Notes: generated by a model not told the origin, from the sequence alone. DNA of 64,000 nucleotides from Mesorhizobium sp. WSM3862 (GCF_002294985.1 NZ_NSGE01000004.1:1-64000); one strand, 5' to 3'. Positions 28,130-40,241 are shown, counted from the stretch's first letter. A program made the numbers and translations.

Positions 28130-29143
28130 TCAGGCTTCCATGGTCTCGACCAGCGCGCGCCCGACCCGCGCGGGACCGGGGAAATATTCCCACTCCTGCG
28201 CATGCGGATAGGGCGTGTCCCAGCCGGCGACCCGCGCCACCGGCGCCTCCAGATGGTAGAAGCAGTTCTCCTGCACCAGCGCCGCGAGCTCGGCGCCGAA
28301 GCCGGAGGTCAAAGTCGCCTCATGCACGACGACGCAGCGCCCGGTCTTCTTCACCGAGGCGACGATCGCATCGAGATCGAGCGGCAGGAGCGTCCTGAGG
28401 TCGATGATTTCGGCATCGATGCCGGTTTCCGCGGCCGCGGCCTGCGCGACATAGACCATGGTGCCGTAGGCGAGCACGGTGACCGCCGAGCCTTGCCGGC
28501 GGATCGCCGCCTTGCCGAGCGGTATGGTGTAATGGCCATCCGCCACCTCGCCGAGCTCGTGCTTCGACCATGGCGTCACCGGGTTGTCGTGATGGCCGTC
28601 GAAGGGGCCGTTGTAGAGCCGCTTCGGTTCCAGGAAGATGACCGGGTCCGGATCCTCGATCGCGGCGATCAATAGCCCCTTGGCGTCATGCGGGTTGGAC
28701 GGCACCACCGTCTTGAGGCCCGAGACATGCGTGAACAGCGCTTCCGGGCTCTGGCTGTGCGTCTGGCCGCCGAAGATGCCACCGCCGGTCGGCATCCTGA
28801 CGACGATCGGGCAGGTGAAATCGTTGTTGGAGCGGTAGCGCAGCCGCGCTGCCTCCGAGACGATCTGGTCGTAGGCCGGATAGACATAGTCGGCGAACTG
28901 CACCTCGACGCAGGGCCTCAGCCCATAGGCGGCCATGCCGATGGCCGAGCCGACAATGCCGGATTCGCTGATCGGCGCATCGAAGCAGCGGTTCTTGCCG
29001 TATTTGGCCTGCAGACCCTGCGTGCAGCGGAACACGCCGCCGAAGAAGCCGACATCCTCGCCATAGACGATGACGCGCTCGTCGCGCGCCATCGAGACAT
29101 CCATGGCGTCGCGGATCGCCTCGATCATGGTGCGTCTGGGCAT
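28130..29143 (-). CDS. bkdA2: Branched-chain 2-oxoacid dehydrogenase E1 beta subunit
   Basis: A 337-aa transketolase-like subunit (MIEAIRDAMDVSMARDERVI, then VYGEDVGFFGGVFRCTQGL). FDAPISESGIVGSAIGMAAY and PTGGGIFGGQTHSQSPEALF are conserved in E1-beta proteins of this class. With the alpha subunit it forms the thiamine-diphosphate-dependent decarboxylase acting on 2-oxo acids from leucine, isoleucine and valine. It starts 3 nt after the E1alpha stop. Confidence 0.94.
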   Translation of the reverse strand: MPRRTMIEAIRDAMDVSMARDERVIVYGEDVGFFGGVFRCTQGLQAKYGKNRCFDAPISESGIVGSAIGMAAYGLRPCVEVQFADYVYPAYDQIVSEAARLRYRSNNDFTCPIVVRMPTGGGIFGGQTHSQSPEALFTHVSGLKTVVPSNPHDAKGLLIAAIEDPDPVIFLEPKRLYNGPFDGHHDNPVTPWSKHELGEVADGHYTIPLGKAAIRRQGSAVTVLAYGTMVYVAQAAAAETGIDAEIIDLRTLLPLDLDAIVASVKKTGRCVVVHEATLTSGFGAELAALVQENCFYHLEAPVARVAGWDTPYPHAQEWEYFPGPARVGRALVETMEA

Positions 29144-29146
29144 CGA

Positions 29147-30900
<1,754 letters not shown>

Positions 30901-31944
30901 ATGGCACAGAAGAAGGGATACGAGGTCGATTCGTGGCTGGCGCGGCCGGACCCGGCCATGGCCATCGTCCTGCTTTACGGCCCCGATCGCGGCCTGGTCG
31001 CCGAGCGGGCCAAGACCTTCGCGTTGAAGACCGGGCTGCCGCTCGACGACCCTTTCTCAGTGGTCAAGCTGGATGGCGCGGAAGTCGACCGCGACGAAGG
31101 CCGTCTGCTCGACGAGGCGCGCACTGTGCCCATGTTTTCCGACCGGCGGCTGCTTTGGGTCCGCAACGCCAGCGGCCAGAAGGCGCTGGCCGACGACATC
31201 AAGGCGCTGACGGCGGAGCCGGCGCCGGATGCTCTCATCCTCATCGAGGCGGGCGACCTGAAGAAGGGCACTGGCCTGCGGGCCATCGTCGAGGCAGCCG
31301 GCAACGCCATCGCCTTGCCCTGCTATGCCGACGAGGCCCGCGATCTCGACTCGGTGATCGACGACGAGCTGCGCAAGGCCGGCATGTCGATGACGCTCGA
31401 CGCCCGCCAGGCGCTGCGCCGCAATCTTGGCGGCGACCGTCTGGCCTCGCGCGGCGAGATCGACAAGCTGGTGCTTTACGCCCATGGCAAGAAGGAGATC
31501 GACCTCGACGACGTCAATGCCTTGTCCGGCGATGTCTCCGGCGCCTCCTTCGACGGCGCGGTCGACGCGATGCTCGACGGCAAGGTCGGAGACTTCGACA
31601 TTGCCTTCTCCCGGCATTGTGCGTCCGGCGGCCATCCTTTCCTGGTGCTGTCCTCGGCGATGCGGCAATTGCAGGCGATTCAGGTCATGCGCGGCCAAAT
31701 GGAATCCGGCGGCCGCAATGCCGCCTCGGCCGTGGCGGGAGCGCGTCCACCGGTCTTCTTCTCGCGCCGCAAGCTGGTGGAGAAGACGCTCGAGCGCTGG
31801 AACAGCGAAGCCCTCGGCCGCGCGCTGAACCGGCTGCAGACGGCTGTGCTGCAGACGCGCAAGCGGCCCGATCTGTCGGAGGCGCTGGCCCGTCAGGCGC
31901 TGCTCGGCATCGCGGTGGAAAGCGCGAGATTGGCGCAGAGATAG
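30901..31944 (+). CDS. holA: DNA polymerase III delta subunit
   Basis: A 347-aa clamp-loader subunit. It starts MAQKKGYEVDSWLARPDPAM and contains IVLLYGPDRGLVAERA, a degenerate P-loop region as in HolA, followed by RLLWVRNASGQKAL and GGDRLASRGEIDKLVLYA, hallmarks of the AAA+-like delta fold. The frame is open far upstream through repeat sequence, so the ATG just before MAQKKG is used. It converges with parB across 187 bp. It loads the sliding clamp during replication. Confidence 0.9.
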   Translation: MAQKKGYEVDSWLARPDPAMAIVLLYGPDRGLVAERAKTFALKTGLPLDDPFSVVKLDGAEVDRDEGRLLDEARTVPMFSDRRLLWVRNASGQKALADDIKALTAEPAPDALILIEAGDLKKGTGLRAIVEAAGNAIALPCYADEARDLDSVIDDELRKAGMSMTLDARQALRRNLGGDRLASRGEIDKLVLYAHGKKEIDLDDVNALSGDVSGASFDGAVDAMLDGKVGDFDIAFSRHCASGGHPFLVLSSAMRQLQAIQVMRGQMESGGRNAASAVAGARPPVFFSRRKLVEKTLERWNSEALGRALNRLQTAVLQTRKRPDLSEALARQALLGIAVESARLAQR

Positions 31945-32014
31945 GCGATCAGCCAACCTCCCCTTGTGAGGCGATTGGCCGGCGCCTTCGGCTTTCGCCT
32001 ATCGCGGGCGCCGC

Positions 32015-32045
32015 AAAAAAGAAGAGGCCGGCGCAGCGGCCGGCC
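32015..32045 (-). terminator. Rho-independent terminator of the mnmG-rsmG-parA-parB unit
   Basis: On the minus strand the hairpin GGCCGGCCGCTGCGCCGGCC is followed by TCTTCTTTTTT. It lies about 90 bp past the parB stop and would end the par operon before the convergent holA gene. Confidence 0.8.
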
Positions 32046-32131
32046 CTGGTGTGCCTATCACCAATATATCAGCCTGGATCTAATCTTAAGCCAGAACTTT
32101 ATTAGTCGGCTAATTCCACCTAATCAGCAAC

Positions 32132-33022
32132 TTATCGCTCATCCTTCAGCCGCCGGCACAACTCATCGAGCTGGTCCAGCGACCGGTAGTCGACCCGGAG
32201 CGTCCCGCCCTTGGCCTTATGCTCGATCGAGACGATCATGCCGATCGTGTCTGTCATCAACTTTTCCAAGGCCAGCGTGTCGGGATCCTTTTCCGGCGCG
32301 CTCGGCGCAGACCTTACTTTGGCCGGTGTCGGTCCGGCGGGCATTTGCGCCAACGCCTCGGCCTGGCGCACCGAAAGCCCTTCCTCGACGATGCGCTTGG
32401 CGAGCCCCGCCGGATCGCCGGCCGTGACCAGCGTGCGGGCATGGCCGGCCGACAACGCGCCGTCGACCAGCATGTCGCGGATGACGTCAGGCAGCTTCAG
32501 GAGCCTCAGCGTGTTGGCGACGTGGCTGCGGCTCTTGCCGATCACCTGGCCAAGATCGGCCTGCGTGTAGCCATGCTCGTCGATCAGCTGCTGATAGCCT
32601 TGCGCTTCTTCGACAGGGTTGAGATCGGCGCGCTGCACGTTCTCGATGATCGCCAGCTCCAGCGCGGTGCGGTCGTTGACGTCGCGCACGATGAGCGGGA
32701 TTTCGGTCAGCCCCGCGCGCTGCGCGGCGCGCCAGCGCCGCTCGCCGGCGATGATCTCATAGCGGCCGGGCTGCGACGGCGAGGGCCGCGCCACCACCGG
32801 CTGCACCACGCCATGCTCGCGGATCGACTGGGCGAGGTCGGTGAGTTCAGCGTCGCCGAAATGCCGGCGCGGGTTCTTCGGGTTCGGACTGACGAACTCG
32901 ATCGGCACCTTGCCATCCGCCGCGACCGCGCTCGGCTTTTCGGGCGCGGCCGGACGATCGATCTCGCCGATCAGCGCCGCCAGGCCGCGGCCCAGCCTTT
33001 TTCTCGATTGGTCTTCGCTCAT
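32132..33022 (-). CDS. parB: Chromosome-partitioning protein ParB
   Basis: A 296-aa CTPase clamp that binds parS and spreads. The N-terminal peptide RKRLGRGLAALIGE is the ParA-stimulating motif. The CTP-binding core has PNPKNPRRHF, EHGVVQPVVARP and GERRWRAAQRAG (the arginine-rich box). The parS-reading helix-turn-helix is TQADLGQVIGKSRSHVANTL, and a C-terminal dimerisation domain ends the protein. Target parS sites are present nearby. It follows parA by 57 nt in the same operon. Confidence 0.96.
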   Translation of the reverse strand: MSEDQSRKRLGRGLAALIGEIDRPAAPEKPSAVAADGKVPIEFVSPNPKNPRRHFGDAELTDLAQSIREHGVVQPVVARPSPSQPGRYEIIAGERRWRAAQRAGLTEIPLIVRDVNDRTALELAIIENVQRADLNPVEEAQGYQQLIDEHGYTQADLGQVIGKSRSHVANTLRLLKLPDVIRDMLVDGALSAGHARTLVTAGDPAGLAKRIVEEGLSVRQAEALAQMPAGPTPAKVRSAPSAPEKDPDTLALEKLMTDTIGMIVSIEHKAKGGTLRVDYRSLDQLDELCRRLKDER

Positions 33023-33079
33023 TATTCTGTCCAGATCGTTTCGGAATCGAATCGGCTAGGGAAATTCGGCCTGGGCTGC

Positions 33080-33898
33080 TCAGGCGGCGCGCAGCTTGCG
33101 CTCGCGGCGGATCACTTCCGAGGCAAGCTGCAGATAGGCCTGGCTGCCGGAACATTTGAGATCGTAAAGGATTGCCGGCTTGCCGTAGGACGGCGCCTCG
33201 GAAACGCGCACGTTGCGCGGGATGATCGTCTCGTAGACCTTGTCGCCCATATGCGCGCGCACATCCTGCACCACCTGGTTGGCGAGGTTGTTGCGGCCAT
33301 CGAACATGGTGAGCACGATGCCCTGGATGGTGAGGTCCGGATTGATCGTGCCGCGCACCTGCTCGACCGTTTCGAGCAATTGGCTAAGGCCTTCCAGTGC
33401 GAAGAACTCGCATTGCAGCGGCACCAGAACGGAATCGGCCGCCGCCATTGAATTCAAAGTCAAAAGATTGAGCGAAGGCGGGCAGTCGATCAGCACATAA
33501 CCGAACGGTGCCGCGCGCGCGGCTGCCGCACGCAGCGCATTGCGCAGGCGCAGCACCCGGTCTGGCGCCGAGGCGATCTCCATTTCGATGCCGAGCAGAT
33601 CGAGGGTTGAGGGCACGATGGACAAGCCCGGCACCGCCGTCGGCACCGCGGCCGCCTCAAGCTCGAGCTCGCCGGTCAGCACGTCATAGGACGAGACGGT
33701 GCGATCCTTGCGTTCGATGCCGAGCCCGGTGCTGGCATTGCCCTGCGGATCGAGGTCGACGATCAGCACGCGCTCGCCGATCGCGGCCAGCGCCGTCGCC
33801 AGATTGATCGCCGTGGTCGTCTTGCCGACGCCACCCTTCTGGTTGGCAACGGTGATGATACGCGGTCCAGTTTTCATGGGTCGATGCCAGTGATTCAT
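33080..33898 (-). CDS. parA: Chromosome-partitioning ATPase ParA
   Basis: A 272-aa ParA/Soj ATPase with deviant Walker [15 protein letters not shown] (21-34), including the signature lysine, and switch regions [13 protein letters not shown] and [13 protein letters not shown]. It drives ParB-parS separation on the nucleoid. The start at MNHWHRP overlaps the rsmG stop as ATGA and is preferred; [13 protein letters not shown] seven codons in is possible but lacks a ribosome-binding site. Confidence 0.95.
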   Translation of the reverse strand: MNHWHRPMKTGPRIITVANQKGGVGKTTTAINLATALAAIGERVLIVDLDPQGNASTGLGIERKDRTVSSYDVLTGELELEAAAVPTAVPGLSIVPSTLDLLGIEMEIASAPDRVLRLRNALRAAAARAAPFGYVLIDCPPSLNLLTLNSMAAADSVLVPLQCEFFALEGLSQLLETVEQVRGTINPDLTIQGIVLTMFDGRNNLANQVVQDVRAHMGDKVYETIIPRNVRVSEAPSYGKPAILYDLKCSGSQAYLQLASEVIRRERKLRAA

Positions 33899-34536
33899 TG
33901 CGGGGTCGCCGGGTGCAGATCGGTGATTTCCAGAATGACGCCATGAGCGTCTGTCATGCTTGGATGTTCTACCAGATCGAAGGTCCAGCGGTGAGCGCTT
34001 TCTTCCACTTCGGCCCGGTAATCCCGGCCTTTGTGGAAAAGCGAACGCGCGCCCTTGGTCAGCCAGGGTGCGGAAAGATCGAGCAGGTCGGGGAGCGCCG
34101 CCAATGCCCGCGCCGTGACGACTTCCGCTGCAGAAACAAGCGGATAGCTGTCATCGATGCGTCGCGCCAGCACGCGCGCCGGCAGGCCGAATTGGCCGAC
34201 GACCGATTGCAGGAACGAGGCCTTCTTGCGGTTGCTTTCAACCAGATCGATCGAGGCGCCCGGCCGCTCTGCGAGCAGAAAACCGAGCACCAATCCGGGA
34301 AAGCCGCCGCCCGAGCCGAGGTCGACCCAGCGCATTGCGGTCGGCGCGATTCGCGCAAGCTGGGCGCTGTCCAGGATGTGGCGGCGCCAGACGTCGTCTA
34401 GCGTCGATGGCGCCGCCAGATTGATGCTGCGGTTCCATTTTTGAAAAAGCCCTTCGAAGGCCTGCAGCCGCTCGAATGTTTCACGTGAAACCGGACCCGC
34501 TGCCTTCTGCAGGTCCGCCCAGGCATCGCCACTCAC
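33895..34536 (-). CDS. rsmG: 16S rRNA (guanine-N7) methyltransferase RsmG
   Basis: A 213-aa SAM-dependent methyltransferase (GidB) modifying the 530 loop of 16S rRNA at G527. SAM motif I reads [20 protein letters not shown], and [17 protein letters not shown] follows. It overlaps mnmG by ATGA at its start and parA by ATGA at its end, so the three are tightly coupled. A near-perfect parS site lies inside its 5' coding region. Confidence 0.95.
   Translation of the reverse strand: MSGDAWADLQKAAGPVSRETFERLQAFEGLFQKWNRSINLAAPSTLDDVWRRHILDSAQLARIAPTAMRWVDLGSGGGFPGLVLGFLLAERPGASIDLVESNRKKASFLQSVVGQFGLPARVLARRIDDSYPLVSAAEVVTARALAALPDLLDLSAPWLTKGARSLFHKGRDYRAEVEESAHRWTFDLVEHPSMTDAHGVILEITDLHPATPQ
34477..34492. 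promoter_or_regulatory. parS site inside rsmG
   Basis: TGTTTCACGTGAAACC matches the parS consensus TGTTTCACGTGAAACA at 15 of 16 positions. It lies within the rsmG coding sequence near the start. Confidence 0.9.
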
Positions 34537-36407
34537 GCGACCGACCTTCGTGCAGCCAGCTCGGCATTGCGAACATGCGCGACAATGATCGCCAGCGCCG
34601 CTGGCGTCATCCCTTCCATGCGCTGCGCGTCGGCAATCGAGCGCGGCCGGCGTGCCTTCATCTTCTGCTTCAGCTCATTGGAAAGGCCTGGCACGTCCGC
34701 GAAGTCGATGGTCTCCGGAATGAGCCGCGATTCCTCGTGCCTGATCTGCGCCAAGTCAGCCTGTTGGCGCTCGAGATAGACGGAATATTTCGCCTCGGTC
34801 TCAAGCCGCTCAGCCGTGCTGGAGTCGAGTTCGCCAAACCGTGGCTCGATTTGCGTCAGCCAGACCATATCGACGCCGGGGTAGGCGAGGAGGTCGTAGG
34901 CCGAACGCCGCACGCCATCCCGGTTGATCTCCAGTCCATGCCGCGCGGCTTCATTCGGCGTGAAGGCGATCGACTTTGCCAGCGCGCGGGCAGCGTCGAG
35001 CTTCATGCTGATCGCGCCGAACCGCTGCATCCGCTCGGAGGAGGCGATCCCCAGGCGGCCGGCCAATGGCGTGAGCCGCTCGTCTGCATTGTCGGCGCGC
35101 AGCGAAAGCCGGAACTCCGCCCGCGAAGTGAACATGCGATAGGGCTCGGCGATGCCGCGGCTGGTGAGGTCGTCGATCATCACGCCGATATAGGCTTCGG
35201 TGCGGCTGAGCACGACCGGCTCGCTTGACGATGCCATGCGCGCGGCGTTGATGCCGGCAAGCAGGCCTTGCGCGCCGGCTTCTTCGTAGCCCGTGGTGCC
35301 GTTGATCTGCCCGGCCAAAAACAGCCCGGCGACGCGCTTCGTCTCCAGCGTCTGGTTGAGCTCGCGCGGGTCGACGTGGTCATACTCGATGGCGTATCCC
35401 GGCTGCAGCATCGTCGCCCGTTTCAGCCCGGGGATCGTCTTCAACATGTCGAGCTGCACCTCTTCCGGCAGCGAGGTCGAGATGCCGTTCGGATAGACGG
35501 TGTCGTCGTCGAGGCCCTCCGGCTCGAGGAAGATCTGGTGACCCTCGCGGTCGCCGAACTTGACGATCTTGTCCTCGATCGAGGGACAGTAGCGCGGCCC
35601 AACGCCTTCGATCGAGCCGGAATACATCGCCGAACGCTTCAAATTGAGGCGAATCAACTCATGTGTCGCTTGCGTAGTGCGTGTGATACCGCAGTTGATC
35701 TGCGGGTTCGCGATGCGGTCTGTCATCAGCGAGAACGGCACCGGGTGATCGTCCGCGGCCTGACTTTCCAGCGACGCCCAATCGATGGTGCGGCCGTCGA
35801 GGCGAGGCGGCGTCCCGGTCTTCAGCCGCCCGAGCTTGAAACCGGCACGCGTCATCGTCGCCGAGAGCCCATGGCTCGCCTGCTCGTTCATCCGGCCGGC
35901 GACGATCTTCTTCTCGCCGATATGGATCAGCCCTCGCAGGAATGTACCGGTCGTCAGCACCACGGCGCCGCAGGCGAGCCGCCTGTCACCGGAGACCAGC
36001 ACGGCCGCAACCCGACCGTTCTCGATCTCGAAGTCCAGGACTTCGCCTTCTACCACGTCGAGATTGGCCTGCTCGCCGATCGCCGCCTGCATGGCAAGAC
36101 GATAGAGCTTGCGGTCGGCCTGGGTCCGCGGCCCACGCACCGCCGGGCCCTTGCGGCGATTGAGCAAGCGGAATTGGATGCCGGCGGCATCCGCGATGCG
36201 GCCCATCAACCCGTCCATGGCGTCGATCTCGCGCACGAGATGACCCTTGCCGAGGCCGCCGATGGCCGGATTGCAGGACATGACGCCGATCGTCTCGAAG
36301 CGCAGCGTCACCAGCGCCGTCCTGGCGCCGGCGCGCGCAGCCGCGCCCGCCGCTTCGCATCCGGCATGGCCGCCGCCCACCACCACCACATCATAGTGAT
36401 TGGTCAT
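34533..36407 (-). CDS. mnmG: tRNA uridine 5-carboxymethylaminomethyl modification enzyme MnmG
   Basis: A 624-aa FAD protein (GidA) that works with MnmE to modify wobble uridine 34 of certain tRNAs. It has the FAD dinucleotide motif [37 protein letters not shown] with the conserved cysteine, and [17 protein letters not shown]. The C-terminus ([20 protein letters not shown]) is the MnmE/tRNA-binding helical domain. Length is standard. Its partner mnmE lies upstream on the same strand, beyond a 385-bp gap holding parS sites. Confidence 0.96.
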   Translation of the reverse strand: MTNHYDVVVVGGGHAGCEAAGAAARAGARTALVTLRFETIGVMSCNPAIGGLGKGHLVREIDAMDGLMGRIADAAGIQFRLLNRRKGPAVRGPRTQADRKLYRLAMQAAIGEQANLDVVEGEVLDFEIENGRVAAVLVSGDRRLACGAVVLTTGTFLRGLIHIGEKKIVAGRMNEQASHGLSATMTRAGFKLGRLKTGTPPRLDGRTIDWASLESQAADDHPVPFSLMTDRIANPQINCGITRTTQATHELIRLNLKRSAMYSGSIEGVGPRYCPSIEDKIVKFGDREGHQIFLEPEGLDDDTVYPNGISTSLPEEVQLDMLKTIPGLKRATMLQPGYAIEYDHVDPRELNQTLETKRVAGLFLAGQINGTTGYEEAGAQGLLAGINAARMASSSEPVVLSRTEAYIGVMIDDLTSRGIAEPYRMFTSRAEFRLSLRADNADERLTPLAGRLGIASSERMQRFGAISMKLDAARALAKSIAFTPNEAARHGLEINRDGVRRSAYDLLAYPGVDMVWLTQIEPRFGELDSSTAERLETEAKYSVYLERQQADLAQIRHEESRLIPETIDFADVPGLSNELKQKMKARRPRSIADAQRMEGMTPAALAIIVAHVRNAELAARRSVA

Positions 36408-36704
36408 TGCAAGAATCCGTTTCAGAGATGCTTTGACACATGTCCCCGCCAGCCTCCGCTGTCAAGGATGCAGTCCGTTGCGGAGGTGGGATGGGCTGCG
36501 TACCAGTGATTTTGGGAGACGGCGCTGCCCCTTACTGCCTGTCCGTCCTCGTCCCGCAAAGAAGCGGAGGCGGTTAACTCACGGACGATTTTTCACCAAT
36601 CTCAAGCGCTGCGAATCCGCGCTGTTGCTTTGGTGGCCAGCCGGCAATCAGGGGCAGCGCTGTTGGCGCTTGATCAAACAGGCCACGTAGCTGTAGCCGG
36701 GACT

Positions 36705-36720
36705 CGTTTCACGTGAAACA
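36705..36720. promoter_or_regulatory. parS site 1 of the mnmE-mnmG gap
   Basis: CGTTTCACGTGAAACA, 15 of 16 matches to parS, with an intact central palindrome. Confidence 0.92.
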
Positions 36721-36741
36721 CCATCCGCCGCATCCTGCCGT

Positions 36742-36757
36742 TGTTTCACGTGAATCA
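36742..36757. promoter_or_regulatory. parS site 2 of the mnmE-mnmG gap
   Basis: TGTTTCACGTGAATCA, 15 of 16 matches, lies 21 bp after site 1. Confidence 0.88.
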
Positions 36758-36779
36758 TCTGGCGCGCACAGCCGCCCCG

Positions 36780-36795
36780 CGTTTCACGTGAATCA
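36780..36795. promoter_or_regulatory. parS site 3, overlapping the mnmE stop codon
   Basis: CGTTTCACGTGAATCA, 14 of 16 matches. Its last three bases are the mnmE stop codon read on the minus strand. Confidence 0.85.
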
Positions 36796-38106
36796 CTTGC
36801 CGATGCAGAACTGCGAAAAGATGACGTCCAGCATATCCTCGACATCGACGGCGCCGATAATTCGCCCAAGCCGGTCCGTAGCCACCCGCAACTCTTCCGC
36901 ACGCAGCTCCAGGCTTTGCCCCGACAGCGCCGCCGAGAGAAAATCCTTCGCCTCCTTCAGCAACTCGACATGGCGGAGCCTCGACGGCAAGATGTCACCG
37001 GCCCCTCCGACTGCGGCAGCGGCACGACCCGCAATCTCGTCCAGCAGTTCCGAAATTCCGGTACCTTCCTTGGAAGAGATGGCCAAATCATAGGGCCCTC
37101 TACGCGCTCCCATGAGATCGGCTTTGGTCCCGATCCTCAGGAGCGGAACACCTGTCGGAACCGCGCCGACGGGCTGTGGATCGACCATGTCCTCCAGCAG
37201 CAAAACCAGGTCGGCGCCACCCGCTTTGGCGCGCGCTCGTTCGATGCCGATCGTCTCCACCTTGCCGGCGGCCTCGCGCAGGCCTGCCGTATCGACGACC
37301 CGAACTCTCATCCCGTGGAGGTCCAGCACCACCTCCAGCAGGTCGCGCGTGGTGCCCGGCTCGTCGGTGACGATTGCCGCCTCGCGTTGGGCCAGGGCGT
37401 TGAACAGACTGGACTTGCCGGCGTTCGGCGCGCCGAGGATGACGACCTCGAAGCCATCGCGAATGATCTCGGCCGCCTTGAACCCCTGAATGTGGCGTTC
37501 GATCTCGTCGGCCATCGTCGCCACATCGGTCCAGACCGCCTTCGAGACCGAACCCGGCACATCCTCCTCGTCGGCGAAGTCGATTTCCGCCTCGATCATT
37601 GCTCGAGCATGGATCAGCCGCCGGCGCCACCCCGAATAGAGCCCGCTCTGCGCGCCCTCGGCGTTACGCACGGCAAAGCGCCGCTGCGCCTCCGTCTCGG
37701 CATTGACGAGGTCCGCGAGCGCCTCGGTCTCGACCAGATTGAGCTTGCCGTTGAGAAAGGCACGCCGCGTGAATTCGCCAGGCTCGGCATGTCTGACGCC
37801 GGCAAAGCCGGTGAGCGTTTCCAGCATTTTTGCCGCAACGGCGTGGCTGCCGTGTACATGGAACTCGCCAACGTCCTCGCCGGTGAAGCTGCTAGGTCCG
37901 GGAAAGAACACGACAAGCCCGTGATCGATGACCGAACCGTCCGGTGCCATCAGCTTGCGCAACGTGGTACAGCGATCCTTAATACCGCCGCCGGCAATCG
38001 TTTCGAGTACGAATCGAGTCTTGGGGCCGGAGACGCGAATTACGGCGATGCCGGCGGGCAGGCGACCGCTCGAAAGCGCTACGATGGAATCCTTCGAGGT
38101 TGCCAT
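36793..38106 (-). CDS. mnmE: tRNA modification GTPase MnmE
   Basis: A 437-aa GTPase (TrmE/ThdF). The N-terminal tetrahydrofolate-binding domain starts DSIVALSSGRLPAGIAVIRV. The inserted G domain has G1 GAPNAGKSS, G2/G3 DEPGTTRD and VVDTAGLREA. The C-terminus ends FCIGK, the conserved CIGK folate-site motif. It acts with MnmG on tRNA U34. An ATG seven codons upstream is an alternative start. The stop codon lies in a parS site. Confidence 0.96.
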   Translation of the reverse strand: MATSKDSIVALSSGRLPAGIAVIRVSGPKTRFVLETIAGGGIKDRCTTLRKLMAPDGSVIDHGLVVFFPGPSSFTGEDVGEFHVHGSHAVAAKMLETLTGFAGVRHAEPGEFTRRAFLNGKLNLVETEALADLVNAETEAQRRFAVRNAEGAQSGLYSGWRRRLIHARAMIEAEIDFADEEDVPGSVSKAVWTDVATMADEIERHIQGFKAAEIIRDGFEVVILGAPNAGKSSLFNALAQREAAIVTDEPGTTRDLLEVVLDLHGMRVRVVDTAGLREAAGKVETIGIERARAKAGGADLVLLLEDMVDPQPVGAVPTGVPLLRIGTKADLMGARRGPYDLAISSKEGTGISELLDEIAGRAAAAVGGAGDILPSRLRHVELLKEAKDFLSAALSGQSLELRAEELRVATDRLGRIIGAVDVEDMLDVIFSQFCIGK

Positions 38107-38216
38107 TTGCCCGACCTGCCGAACCACCCTAGGTATCTTCTTTCAGGCGCCGTTCCGGACGTCAGCCGTAGCTTTCCCGGAATTGCCTGCTCATCAACGA
38201 AGCCGAGCCGCTCATT

Positions 38217-40235
38217 GTGACCTTGCCCGCGCGAAACCTGCTTGCCGAAGAAGCCAGCCCCTATCTGCAGCAGCACAGCGAAAATCCCGTGCATTGGCGG
38301 GGCTGGTCGCCGGACGCCCTTGCCGAGGCGAAGGAACTCGGACGGCCGATCCTGCTGTCCATCGGCTATGCCGCCTGCCACTGGTGCCATGTCATGGCCC
38401 ATGAAAGCTTCGAGAACGATGCCGTCGCCGCCGTCATGAACCGCCTCTTCGTCAATATCAAGGTCGATCGCGAGGAGCGCCCGGATATCGACCAGATCTA
38501 CATGGCGGCACTCCATGCCATGGGCGAGCAGGGCGGCTGGCCGCTGACCATGTTCCTCACGCCCGATGGCAAGCCTTTCTGGGGCGGCACCTATTTTCCG
38601 CGCGACGCGCGCTATGGACGGCCGGGCTTTGTCCAGGTGCTGGAGGCGGTCGACAAGGCCTGGCGCGAGAAGCAGGAGAGCCTTGGCCAAAGCGCCGACG
38701 CGCTGACCACCCATGTCGAGCAGCGGCTGGCCGGCGCGAAGGGAAAGGCGGTGCTCGACCGCGGCACGCTTGCCGATTTTGCCGGCCGCATCGAGGGCAT
38801 GATCGACCGCGATCTCGGCGGCTTGCGCGGCGCGCCGAAATTCCCCAACGCGCCCTTCATGCACAGTCTGTGGCTGTCCTGGCTGCGCGAGGGCCAGACC
38901 GCCCATCGCGACGCCGTGCTCCTCAGCCTGGAAAAAATGCTCGCCGGCGGCATCTACGACCATGTCGGCGGCGGTCTCAGCCGTTACTCGACCGATGCCG
39001 AATGGCTGGTCCCGCATTTCGAGAAGATGCTTTACGACAACGCCCAGCTCATCCGCATGTGCAATTGGGCCTTTGCAGCAACAGGCAATGAGTTGTTTCG
39101 GAAGCGAATCGAGGAAACTGTGGCCTGGCTGCTGCGGGAAATGCGCGTCGAGGCGGGCGCCTTTGCCGCCAGTCTCGATGCCGACAGCGAAGGCGAGGAG
39201 GGGTTGTTCTACACCTGGAGCGGGGAAGAGGTTGAAGCCGCACTCGGTGCTGATTCCGCTCGCTTCTTCCAATATTTCGAGCTCGCCGCTCCGCATGGCT
39301 GGGAAGGCAAGCCCATCATCCGCCAAAGCGAGGCACAGCAGCGCCAGGGGATCAGCCATGACGCTCAGCTCGCAGCGCTGAAGGCGAAATTGCTAGCTGC
39401 CAGAGAAAATCGCGTCAGGCCCGGCCGCGACGGCAAGGCGCTTACCGATTGGAACGGATTGATGATTGCGGCCCTCGCGGAAGCGGGCCGCTCCTTCGGG
39501 CGAGCCGACTGGGTGGACGCCGCCGTCAAGGCCTTCGCCCACATCGTCGAAGCCAGCAAGGACGGCCGCCTGCCGCACTCGATGCTCGGCGACAAGAAGC
39601 TTTTCCCGGCGCTGTCGAGCGACTATGCCGCCATGACCAACGCGGCGATCGCGCTGTTCGAGGCAACCGGCAGTTCTGCCTATATGGACCATGCCCGGCA
39701 GTTCATCGATCGGCTCGACCGCTGGCATCAGGATCCTGAAAAGACCGGCTATTATCTGACGGCGTCCGACAGCGTCGATGTGCCGATCCGTATCCGCGGC
39801 GATGTCGATGAGGCAATCCCCTCCGCCACGGGCCAAATCATCGAGGCGCTGGTCCGGCTTTCGTCCCTGACCGGCGATCACGATCTTTGGGCAAAGGCAT
39901 GGACGACAGCCGAACACGCCATGGGTCGCGCCGCGCAGCAAGCCTACGGCCAGGCCGGCATCATCAACGCGTGCGCGCTGGCGCTCGAACCGCTGAAGCT
40001 CGTCATCATAGACAAGCTTGATTCCTCAAGCCTTGTTCCGGTGGCGAATCGAAGTTCCGATCCACGCCGGGTCGATATCGTACTGCCCATCGGTACGGAA
40101 GCGAATCAACCGCTTTTGCCGGGCGGCGTGCTGCCGCCGACGGACAACCCGGGAGCCTGGTTCTGCAGCGGACAGACATGCCTGCCGGCGGTTACGGATG
40201 GGGGCGAGTTGGAGAAGCTGTTGCGGCGGGAATAA
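38217..40235 (+). CDS. Thioredoxin-domain protein of the YyaL/DUF255 family
   Basis: A 672-aa protein. An N-terminal thioredoxin-like domain (SPYLQQHSENPVHWRGW, then GYAACHWCHVMAHESF with CxxC at Cys54 and Cys57) is followed by a long six-hairpin glycosidase-like region (HVGGGLSRYSTDAEWLVPHF, MLYDNAQLI). This matches the spermatogenesis-associated protein 20/YyaL family, found widely in bacteria and eukaryotes; the activity is unsettled. Translation starts at GTG. It is the only plus-strand gene between the leftward mnmE and rho. Confidence 0.92.
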   Translation: MTLPARNLLAEEASPYLQQHSENPVHWRGWSPDALAEAKELGRPILLSIGYAACHWCHVMAHESFENDAVAAVMNRLFVNIKVDREERPDIDQIYMAALHAMGEQGGWPLTMFLTPDGKPFWGGTYFPRDARYGRPGFVQVLEAVDKAWREKQESLGQSADALTTHVEQRLAGAKGKAVLDRGTLADFAGRIEGMIDRDLGGLRGAPKFPNAPFMHSLWLSWLREGQTAHRDAVLLSLEKMLAGGIYDHVGGGLSRYSTDAEWLVPHFEKMLYDNAQLIRMCNWAFAATGNELFRKRIEETVAWLLREMRVEAGAFAASLDADSEGEEGLFYTWSGEEVEAALGADSARFFQYFELAAPHGWEGKPIIRQSEAQQRQGISHDAQLAALKAKLLAARENRVRPGRDGKALTDWNGLMIAALAEAGRSFGRADWVDAAVKAFAHIVEASKDGRLPHSMLGDKKLFPALSSDYAAMTNAAIALFEATGSSAYMDHARQFIDRLDRWHQDPEKTGYYLTASDSVDVPIRIRGDVDEAIPSATGQIIEALVRLSSLTGDHDLWAKAWTTAEHAMGRAAQQAYGQAGIINACALALEPLKLVIIDKLDSSSLVPVANRSSDPRRVDIVLPIGTEANQPLLPGGVLPPTDNPGAWFCSGQTCLPAVTDGGELEKLLRRE

Positions 40236-40241
40236 ACAGCT

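Larger units (their letters stand above)
36408..36792. other. Intergenic parS region between mnmE and mnmG
   Basis: A 385-bp gap between two genes of one modification pathway. The right 90 bp carry three parS sites. The left part should hold the mnmG promoter. I saw no gene or RNA structure in it. Confidence 0.7.
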
